Assembly (NCBI RefSeq): GCF_963576615.1 | Contig: NC_088717.1 | Location: 36,409,802 to 36,473,801, forward strand | Direction: 5' to 3' | Origin: Watersipora subatra | Lineage: Eukaryota; Bryozoa; Gymnolaemata; Cheilostomatida; Watersiporidae | Length of the DNA stretch: 64,000 bases | Part shown: positions 39,401 through 51,400 of the stretch, piece by piece | How positions within the stretch are numbered: the stretch's first letter is position 1 | Layout: the number at the start of each line of letters is the position of its first letter | Translations under genes and position numbers: made by a program | The notes under the pieces: model-generated | Told to the model about the DNA's origin: nothing | The model's input: the letters and a program-made list of their open reading frames with translations, nothing else | Databases searched by the model: none

Positions 39401-42400
39401 TTCTGATAAAATCTTTTAAAGTGTGACCCGGGTGACCCTTTAAGAAAGCCTATCACTCAAGCTAGCTTAAGCCGGCTGAAACTCTTTCAACTACTGAGAT
39501 TACACCTTTTGTAATTTGCTACACGAGTAAACTTCAGCTAAGGGTAGGACCGTACATGCATTCATTCCAGATTCACCCGCTGGTACAATACATAATTTAA
39601 CAGCAAGAGTAGAGCATAGAGGAAGCCACTCCTGCCAGTTATTAATTATGCATGAATCTCAGACCTGCTAATAACCTTTCTACTAACCTAAGCAAAACAT
39701 AGTCTATACTATAAGCTATACATTGTCCGCACAAGTTTCTATAAAATAGTGGTCTTCTTAGTACTGTCTCTCAAAATTTGTTTCGCACAAATGTGTGTTC
39801 TTCATAACCACTTGTCTTAAATATATGCACTTAAGCAGCATCTTTTTGGTATTATTTCTGAAAAAGATAGAGCTGCCTGAGTAGGCAGATAATAATAAGA
39901 CTGACTAAACAACCTAAGGAGATGTACTTTTACTTACAAGAATTGCTTATATTTCTATATGTTTTTACTGATCCGTAAAAATTTAGTTAGTAATCAACTT
40001 TGACAGGCTAATTTCTTGTGTTTCATGTGATCACCACAAACGAAGCCAATAAGGATAAAAAATTATATTTTACTCCATTTTTCACTACAATAAAAGCTGT
40101 ATCTATCTATCCCTTTGTCAACAGTAGCCACACTTGGAATTTAGGAAAAAGATAGCTTTTGATGGCATTCAAACTCGTAGCTGTAAGTATTGTAGGCTGA
40201 TACTCCACCACCTGTACCAATCAACTGCCTTACTACCTTAGCATTAATTGTGCACATAGTTATTACACCTGACAGCTTCTTACAGCACCCTGGACTGCCA
40301 GTGTATCACTATATATTATAGACTTACGAGTCACTTTTATCGACATAAATTATATTTTCTAGCCAAAACATATATATTTACTCTTGTTTTATTTATGTGG
40401 CAGTTGAAGCATTTGTAATGGAAGTTGATTAGTTGTGTTATTTGATTAGTTATTCTGAAATCTACAACCACATTACAGGGAATATTAAAATCTTAAGCGT
40501 TGATTCGAGAGTCAATAGTTATGTTCTACTTATTCAAGAAAATGTCTTTTTTCAATGCTTTATGCAGGTTTACGACGACGCTCGCTTGTATGATGGACCT
40601 TCATTACTACCCCTTGGATATACAGAACTGCACAGTCGAAATAGAAAGCTGTAAGATTCTAGTCAACTAGTTTCAGTTTTGCTATTTTAATTATTGGTGC
40701 CCTGTGTGACCTCAAGTCTGTCCATCTGTTCGGCTGTCTGTCTGCCTGTCCATCTGTCTCTATCAGTCTGACAGTCAGTTTGATACATTCATTAATACTG
40801 TAGTTTATATTCAAGTAACCCATAGGATTTTGTTCTAACAGTTTTCAAATAAATTACAGTGGATGCGTTTAAATTATTTTAAAATTGGTTCACTTTTATG
40901 GGCCAGTTTCAGCATTTTTTAAAAAGCACCCCAGTTTAGGCTTGTCGCATTTGTTTGGCTATTGCAGATGGGTATCCGATGGAGGACGTTGAGATGAGGT
41001 GGAGAGTTGGACGGAACTCAATAGTAGGAGCTGATGATGTCGATCTACCGCAGTTCAGCTTGATTGGCTATAATACTCTCTCAACTATCCAAGTCCTTGC
41101 CTCAGGTACTTGCTTCAGCTGTCATACAATCCTGAGCAAGGGGCACCAATGTCTCGCAAAGGGCGTCATTATCTAGCAAGAGGCACCATCCTGATAATTT
41201 TAGTGATCACACAGACCAATAATTATTTTTAAAATACTCTATCACTACTCCCCATGTTTGGAATAGCTGCGACTCTGTTGACACTATTTGGGGGAAGAAT
41301 GTTGTGCATTCAAAATTGTTACTCGTAACTTTTTTCATTCGCCGTATCACAGAGACGGTGTTATCAGTACCTTTCTTGTGAATTGAATGTGCCTCGTAGT
41401 AGCATACCTTAACATAGGTAAATAGCTAGAATCAACTTGTGGTACCGGTGGAACTAATAGAGTTACTAATAGAGTAACTAATAGAGTTATATGTTGATGC
41501 AGCTAATTACCATAAATCGTGTTTTGTTGCAGGAAAATATCAAAGACTGTCGCTGAGTTTCCTGTTAAAGAGGCACATCGGATACTTTGTCTTCCAAACA
41601 TTTTTGCCTTCAATCCTTATTGTCATGCTTAGTTGGGTCTCCTTCTGGATCAACCATGAAGCAACCTCTGCTCGAGTTGCTCTAGGTGAGTCGATCTATG
41701 CAATTCAATTGTAAGAGATAAAACTGCAGATGAGTAAGCTTAGTTAGTCGGTGCCCAATTTTAGCAATGATATACAGCCCCCATGTATATCATTGATTTA
41801 AGTTAAACCTTGCTCGCAGTCACTAGTAATGTTTTATACTATCTACTACATTATGAAACTCTCATTTTATAATCTTGCCTAAAAACTCACCGTACTGAAA
41901 AAAGATTACAGGTGGAGATTAAATCGCTTCGTGCCAGTTTCGAACTCCTGACCTTCTGCTTGCGAGACCAACACTCAACCACCTGTGCCTTTACTATGAT
42001 ATGAGTGATGTGCAATGAGTTTAAAAAACTCTCACATGACAAAAGAGTTATAAGATCAGACCGCCGGAGCTCCATGCGTTACCGACAGCATATTTAATGT
42101 GTAAAAGCAGGCCCACACTTCAACCTATGTTGAGATCAATTGACAATCCAAACTTTGCTTTCTATGTAAATGCACCTGTAGATTTACCTGATTAGATATT
42201 CAAGGATCTGTTTTCACGTGCATTCAGAACAATTGTCATCAATGAACCTGTTCGTGGAATGTTGTCATGAAATCTGTGCAGCATTGAAAATTGAAGAAAT
42301 CATAAAAATTGCCATGGTTACTGCTAGTACTATATATATTTTAAGGACAAATTATATATATACCGTATATATAGTATATATTATATACACAGTATATATC

Positions 42401-45400
42401 TATTGTGTATACAGTATATACAGTATATATATATACTTTATATGTTGTAGATACTGTATATATATTATGTACAAATTTCTTCTTTTGTAGGCATTACCAC
42501 TGTGCTAACAATGACAACTATCAGCACAGGAGTGAGGGCATCGCTGCCAAGGATCTCTTATGTCAAGGCCATTGACATTTATCTGGTATGATGTTTATTG
42601 ATAACTTTATATTTAATATTTGGTTAAAAAAAATTTGCTATAGAAATAAAACTTGGAGCCAAAAGAGAAAGCACTAGTTTTAATTTGTAGTTTCAGAGGT
42701 TTACTTCCAACAAAATCCACATTAGAGTTATTTGGTATCACAAGATTCACCATGTCTCACTTTGCTGTGATGTAGTTGCAAAATATGTGGAAATGTAATT
42801 ACAAGCTCTTAAAAGATAAAAAACGAACGGTGCATATTATCCTCTGATAAACATGAGGAGCCTGGTGGCCACCTGTGATAGTTGAAAAATGCTGCAGAAA
42901 TTGTTCGCGCTGTTTGGCAGAAAGTATGGGTCACATGATCAGATTACGACTAGACGATTAGACCAAGCCAAAACAAAACTGTAAAGTAGCGATCATCTAT
43001 ACTTGATACGGGCTTTTCGGGAAAACCCTGAAGTGTTTGTCATAAACTAGTGCTACAAGATACGTTTTAGATTGAGTCTTTTATTGGTCTTTCAATTCAC
43101 ATGATAAAATCACATGTCAAAACACTAACCAAATTGTTTGAGTACGTCATAAAATTAATTGATTCCAACCTACGGCGTTTCTGTGATGGCGGCGATTAAC
43201 AGTTCATTTTTTAGCTTTTAAGAGATTGTAATCACATTTCTACATATTTTGCACCTGCAACACACCAGAGTAAGACATGGTGAATCTATTATTCGGTAGA
43301 CACAGTTTTTGGTATTTTTTGATACGAAATAACTGTAATGTGAATTTTGTTGCAAGTCAACCTTTAACAATCCCAGAACAAACCAATCAATGAGTTTCAA
43401 TTAAATTACCCAAAAAAACTCAGCTAAAATAACTAGGTCACTGTTCAGGCCTAAATATTGTTGGAGTGATACTACAGTTGACCAATAAAAGCATGTACAT
43501 TCTAATTTCTGTATGTTGATTGGTCAAGACATTCAGTTGCATATACTTACAATGGATGAGTTGTCTGGAAATGTCTGGACACGTACAGCTGAGATTCATC
43601 ATGATTCAACTTTAACCTATGAGTGTGTAAAGGTTATTTTACTTCAAGGGGCTTTTAGAATTTATTTTCTGTAAAAATGAGGAGTGTCAGTGCCAATCTC
43701 GTATCCTTGAAAATTTCAAGAGAATTACGAAATTTTTTATCTTTCATGAAGTACACAAAGGTACATGATAATTGAGTTAGTTTAGGCCCATTGTCACTAG
43801 ATAACCAGGCGTTTAACATGCATCTTCTTTGGCTCTAGATATTTATGAATATGTTAATGATTTTCAACTAGGTTAATTAAACGTCTACATTGTGAAAAAC
43901 CTGTTCGCTGTATGCTAAAATGTGTTAGTGAATCGGTAGATGAGAGGGTCTACAATTGAGTAACTACCATTGCAGTAAGTACCCTGAAAGTAGTATAAAG
44001 AGGATAAGTCTGAATCTATAGATATTCATAAAACTAGATGAACACTTATTGTGTACTCTCTTTAAATGAAAAAATATCTAGTTTATAAAATACATAATAT
44101 GTCCACTGATATTTTGATATTTCTGATTATTCTATTATTAAATTATTCTGATATTTATACCATACTTGCATATACATATAAACATGATATATACTGCACC
44201 TACTGATAATTATTGCATAAGTTTATATTTGAAAAATAATATATCTACTATATATAGGTTTACATATAATTATTTGCCCAAAATTATTTTACACGTACCG
44301 CAGGGAGAATTAAAAAGTGCTCCAAGTAGTGAAGCCAACATTACGGGATGTAAAATTACATTCTCCTTCTGAAAACTAAGCAGTATTGAAAAATGCAATA
44401 TTTCAAGTACTGCAGCAAAAATCTGACCATTAGAAATAAATAATTGTTATATCAAAATGATGTTGAAGTAGAAATCTGATGTAAAATAACATTTCATCAT
44501 TTTGCCACAATTTCAATTGCATTTGTGATTTTACAGGTTATTTGTTTCGTATTTGTATTCGTGGCGCTGTTGGAGTACGCTGCTGTAAATTACTTCTTTT
44601 GGGGAGCGCGGGCTAAGAAAAAGAAAAAGACAAAAGACAAAACAGGAATGGCTCTTGGCACCAACTCCCTGTCTAGCAGCAACTACATGGCAACATATAG
44701 CGGACAGACAAATGGCCGAGCTACCATGATAAACGAGGAGAGGAAGGTGAAAAAGATTGATTACTATTTATGATTCAGTTCAGTTGTGAAATCTTTTAGT
44801 TTTGTAAGATCCTTTTGCAGAATGACAGCAACTCCTAAAAGGTCACAGTTTTGGATAAACTTTAACTCTCTGCCAATAATTAAGTTTGTGATCTAAAAAA
44901 CAAATGACAAAAATTGATCAATTAAGTTACTTGTATGAAGTAAAAACATTCCTGACTTTTTTATAAATGTATTACATTAATTCATTGGGAGATCTTTTTC
45001 TCAAGTTAAAGCCTTGTATGTTGGAACAAATGCTTCCATAAAAATAAATTGTAAGTTTTTTCACTTTTTTCGCTGCAGTCTTAAAGCCTATGATAATTTG
45101 TTATTAAATATTCAAATATAACCAATATACAGTGAAACTCGAATAAATCGCCTTCGGATATATCAAACACATGGTTAACTCGAATGGATTTGCTTGGTCC
45201 GTTCCCACGCAATGATAAATGGCTTTAGATAACTCGACCGAAACTCTGTTAACTCGAACAGTTTTTGCCAAACGGCTACCGAGACGGTTGTTACTATCGC
45301 TTTAGAATATCATTTTATTCCAAGCCATAGAGATAAATATCGACTTTTAGTAGTTCTTAGGCCTCGTTATTACCAACATCGGCAAATATTTTCATTAACG

Positions 45401-48400
45401 ACTTTTCTAAAGGTTTGCAAAAATCAAATTTTACTAAACATTCGCTTAGCGATAAGCCCTCCAAATGCAAGAAAAGCGAGGTAAAATTTGGATAACTTTA
45501 AAGTAATATCGGCAAAATTGATAATGGATGTTTAATAGCAAAGCAGTTTTGTAATAGCTGACTTACTGCAAAATTGATCTTGGTTAAAACGCTCGGTAGA
45601 AAAATACGTATGTATTTTTTTCTGAGCGTTTTAACCGCAATCAAGTTTTGCCAATTTTAATCTGAGAACGTCCTGGCAGTCACATCACCTAAAGCAACAA
45701 ACAAATCTCAAGTGATAAAAAGAATATCTATACTTTCTGATTAAAAATATTTAAAACTTCACACGAGAGATCCTTTAGCTTGCAACAAGCAATCTATGCT
45801 TTTGATTGATATATAGTTTGTATATGTACATGTATTTACTGATAAATACGTGCACTTATGACTGTCCTGATAACTTGAACGCTCTAATAACTTGAACACT
45901 TTTGCTCGGTCCCTTGAAGTTTGAGTTATCCGTGTTTCACTGTATACGCAAGTAAGAAGTCAATTATCAAATTTATTTGAAAATCTAAATGATACGTAAC
46001 AAACGAGATATAAGAGGTTTTTCACTGTCGTTTAACTTAGAGATGATGCACAAGTGAAGGTGAAAGAATACATAGTGTAGATAACTCTAACTTAGACTAG
46101 TCAAAGTACAAATTGGCTTAGCTTTCATACACTTAATTATTTCTATAGTTGCTTAGTTTTTATTTTCGATATGCTTCGTACTTCCACTGACGGAACTGGA
46201 TATTTCAGAAAGCATCAAACACAGCGTAATGAAAACTATTTGGAGGGTAAAGTTAAATTGTGACTCCAATTTTACATTCTCCTTTGGAAAACTTGTACAT
46301 TGAGGTAAACATAAGTGTGGGTTCGACCAAAAAATCTTAATATTGTAGCCGTTGAATGTTGAAAGTAATGTTATTATCATATGGTGCATTTCCATAATGC
46401 ATAGCAGTTCACTTCTAAATTGTTAATAAGGGCTGTTTACATGTTGGCCGTGTTTGAAGTAAAACTGCTGTTGCAATATGTAGATCAGTTAATTATAATA
46501 ATTCACTTAACTAAAAATACATGCCGGACAGATTTGTACTATTGATTTTTGAATCCACTTATTTCATTTACATAATTGTGGTTGTCAGCGGACTGCTATT
46601 CATTTCTTATAATTAGATTATCAAATATTCTTTTAGATGTTCAATAACATGTTAACTACATCTCTATCAGTTGTGTATCAGTTGTAGATGTTCTTGTATG
46701 TGTTCAGTATATTTTCCTCTTTTAAAGTTTTTCTTCATATACACATACGTATAAATATATACATATATATGTACGTATATATATATATATATATACATAC
46801 ATACAGTTATGTACATAAGCATACACATATATATAATATAGATATAATAAAAGAAATATTAGGAGTAGAGTAAATTTTTAATAAAAGCGCTAAAAATCGG
46901 TTTCGTACGATGCGCTCTACAAGCATTCTTCAAACCGCGCCTGAGTGCATCCCCCTCGGAACAGACTAGCGCTTTTGCTAAAAATTTACTTTACTCTTAA
47001 TATTTCTTCTATTATTCTATACTCCACTAATTATCTATTAAGTTTTTAGTGGAGAGTTTTCTTTTTATATGCTTTTGCACCTTTTAATTACTATATATAC
47101 TGTATATACCATATTTATATATATTATATATAGGTCAAAATCACCCACAAACAACTGAAACTTGCGTAGTTGTTTGCTGAAAAATTCTATAAATTCAGTA
47201 TTTCATGAATGTATTAAATATACACATATATATGTAACTGCTGCTTGTAAAGTTGTATGCATACAGACTAGAAGCAGCAAGGACTTCTTCTTTATTTACT
47301 ATTTTTTGATTTTGAGAGATTTGGACCTGACAAAGGGGTTAAGAAGAGTATGCAAAGTACCCAATACTTATAATCTTTGAAAATATTTCATGATTTTAAT
47401 TGTGATTAAGTGACACAAAGGATTTAGTCGAATGAGCGAAGTTACTAACAACTTTATAAATATGTTGAGAGCTCTTAACACCTTGTATCTATAATGTGTA
47501 GCAAAGAAAGGTGTCGTCATCAAACAACCTGGGTAAACATACACACATTCCCAGGGTAAGACTAAAGGTTGGTGTTCAATGTTCTCCCTTCACCATCTGC
47601 TCTGAGTACCACTTACTATCAGCGCTAAGCCTGCACCAACATCAGCTATCATAAAGTAACAGCTACCACTTACTATCAGCGCTAAGCCTGCACCAACATC
47701 AGCTATCGTAAAGTAACAGCTATACTTACACTTCCGGTATGAGTAAGATTCGCTCAGCAGAGCAATTCAACTAGTATGAAACTTTCACCAGCATGCATTC
47801 AATTTCTAACATATTAATTTCCACAATCTCATGAGATACAGCTTAAAACAGCCAATGATAGAAACAAACCATCATTAACAGAGATTATTTGAAATGGTGT
47901 CATTGCTTATCCCTATTAAAGTAATACATTATGAATCTAAAAAACTTTATGATCGAGAAGTTTTTTGTGTGCAAACTGGTTTGTTTCTGTTTAATGCTGT
48001 TGGTTCTAACCGGAGATGTGCTGATTCAATAAACAAGAAGCAATCTAAATACTGATCATATCCATGAATCTAAATCTTTTTTGTTGCAGGGTAAACTTTT
48101 TCATTATGTAAATTAAATATAAATTTATTTGTTTGTTAACAATCAAGAAAAATGTATGTACACAACAAATATATCAATGTTTTTATTTTGTAATGTTAAT
48201 AAGTAGAAGTATTATACCATATTCTCTGACCACTACTCAAAAAATGGTTTCAATGTACACAGAAAACACAACACATTTTGTTTGCACGCTTCGCAAATTT
48301 GCATGTTTTGCGCATTGCATGATATTTGAATTCTTATCGCCGTCACTCGGATATCAACAAAAATAATTACTTCTATAAAGATTTACTGGGTATTTATGCC

Positions 48401-51400
48401 TGATTGAAAAAACCCCTGAAGTTTATTGTATTTGCTAGAATAGCAGGCATACCACTACCAGAATCAACAATAGATTAGTAAAACCCCTGAAGTTTATTGT
48501 ATTTGCTAGAATAGCAGGCATACCACTACCAGAATCAACACTAGATTAGTAAAACCCCTGAAGTTTATTGTATTTGCTAGAATAGCAGGCATACCACTAC
48601 CAGAATCAACACTAGATTAGTAAAACCCCTGAAGTTTATTGTATTTGCTAGAATAGCAGGCATACCACTACCAGAATCAACAATAGAGTAAAAAATATCT
48701 CTAGTTAGCCTCAGATTTATTAAAGAACAAATTCACCATCAACTTGGCTGCCTAACTAGTGCCAATATTGGATCTAAGCCTTCCTCACAAACCCTGATGA
48801 GGTGATTTACAGCTGCTAATTGGAAAAAATCTGAGTAAAATTAAATGATTCATTAGCCAATAATATTGCGCATAAGGTATTAACAGCTCGCAGTTAGAAA
48901 GAATGGAAACTCAGCAAGTACAGGTAATACTGTTGTATTTACAACAACACGTAGCAAACAGCAGGCAACATGTAACTGACTAGTAGAGAGGCATCTCTTA
49001 CTTACCTATACAGCAGTGAACCAAGCTTCGACAGCGATTAGACTGGTTGATATTAATATTGGATATATCAGCCAATACTCTAAATTTATCTGAAACTCCA
49101 GGCGCTCCTTAAAAATCAACTTTCACTACACCATGAAATATCTTTGTAAATATCTTATGAAATCGGATTGGGTAAAATTATTTTACTTTTCCTGAGCAAT
49201 CTCGCTGGTGATTTAGTGCACTCTAGTTGTTTAATCAGGATGCAAATAATTACAAGTATTTTAACCAATGATTGGCTAGGAATGCAGCGTAGTATTTCTA
49301 CTTATGGGTCGTATGGAAGCAAATTAGGTTAGTCTTTTCGTATTTCAAAAGTATAACCAACTGATTTCATTTTTTTGATTTAGATTGTTTATAATAGAAA
49401 TTTATTATAAATTATTATTTGATAAACACCCAACCATGCAACAGAAAACATCTGGATTGAGATCCGTAGTGGGTTAGTGTTGCTGAGAGTCAGCGAATCA
49501 GATCGGTATCTGGACTGGCAGCTGTATTTAGTCAAGTCATCCCTAGAGACCAGAACGTGATGAAAATCATTATAGCGGTAACAGTGACTGCGCTTGACCA
49601 ATGTGATAGTATCAGGACATTGTGTAATCACTAGTGCAATATATCTGATGCCACTAATATTTGCCTGTGTAGTAGTCACTTTGCATAAACTAACCAAGAC
49701 TGTGCTCCTAACATCATGCAAACACCTTTCTCAAATTTCTCTCTCGTAAACGTTCAAGTTCGTTATATGCTATTACTGGTGTACTTTGTGGTCTAATTTC
49801 TGGTACAGCGCAGACTTTGCTACCATCAGATGAACTTGATTCCAACTTGAGTAATGATTGCCGGATATTGTATTCTTTCCTTTTGAACTTTACGAGTTGT
49901 CTTTTTCCTTTCTTTTTATGACTGGAGTCGTGTAACAATGTTCATAGGAACATAATAAATATCTTTGTGATGAGATATTTTAATACTTTCTTTATTAAAC
50001 TGAAGCTATTGTATATTCTGTGTTAAGTGTTTAAACTTAAATTTTGTGTGAGAAAAACCTTAAAATATGATAATTCGCAAACTTCGGTAGAACCTGAACT
50101 GACAAGAATGGGCTCATTTTCCTTTATGCATCAACACACTCCATTACTCAGAAAAGAGAAAACTGCGTCAAGGATTGTATCCGATCTGTATAGCCATATA
50201 TGTGATCACCGAAAATATTCATAAGATGTATTTTCATTGAACTTTACGATTGAAGACAGATAAATAAAAAAAGAATATACAACAGTCTTTTTATGCATAG
50301 CTTGTGTTTCTCTTACTGTGTATCAAACACCTATTATATTCTTCCAGCTTTTTTAACCAACGCTTTTTAGCTTACCAAGGGCTGACCATGTAAATGTTCA
50401 TTTTTTACATTGAGCTTTTAACAGCACAGCACTTTCTAAAACATAAATTCTGTGCTTACCTCATATAGTCATACCTACGGTGAGACACCTGTCACTCTAC
50501 TAGCTATGTGAGACACCAGTCACTCTACTAGCAATGTGAGACACCTGTCACTCTACTAGCAATGTGAGACACCTGTCACTCTACTAGCAATGTGAGACAC
50601 CTGTCACTCTACTAGCAATGTGAGACACCTGTCACTCTACTAGCAATGTGAGACACCTGTCACTCTACTAGCAATGTGAGACACCTGTCACTCTACTAGC
50701 AATGTGAGACATCTTTCACTCTATTAGCAATCACTATGTTTCCATGGTGCGCAGTACTGCGAAGTAGCCCCCTCCGAAGTCGAGAGGATTGTACGTTTCC
50801 ATGCTGCGCAGTGTATTTCAGCAAATACCGCAAATTAGCCAGAGAAGAGAAATTGTATAAATCGAATCGCCTGATGGAGAAATAGAATCGATCACGGATA
50901 CCGAACGTCATAAACAGGCTTTTTTATGATTCTGTCATCATTATACTTTTATTTACAATCCACATTCACAAGGTTTTACAAACCTTAACACACTCTTTAC
51001 ATAGTAATATATTTTTAATAAGTATTTTTTAAGTAATATATTATTTAAACGTTAATTTAGGACTTGCCACCTATTTTTCGAAAAGTGTTGGCATCGATAA
51101 CAAAGTCCAGGAAAGTAATCACCTCATCATCCTCGTGAATGCAGACCATAATTAAATTTATGTGAAAGAAGATCGGAAGAATGGTGAAAAAACAAGATTA
51201 GCAGGACAACCTTTGTACTAGTTTATGGCCATCGAAAAATCCGTCTCCACAGCATGAGAGCTATGCGCAGCCACTGCCCAGTCGCTGTTTCCTTGCTGCG
51301 AATTTGCACTGGCTTCGCACTGATCAGTGCGCAGTGATTTCAGTGCGAAGACGCCGTTTCCATGATTCGGAGATAGCGCAACTCCGAAGCACTGCTCATC

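Noticed and set aside
41900..42005. Functional tRNA gene
   Set aside because: A- and B-box-like motifs are present but no complete cloverleaf or acceptor stem could be drawn; fits a tRNA-derived SINE better.
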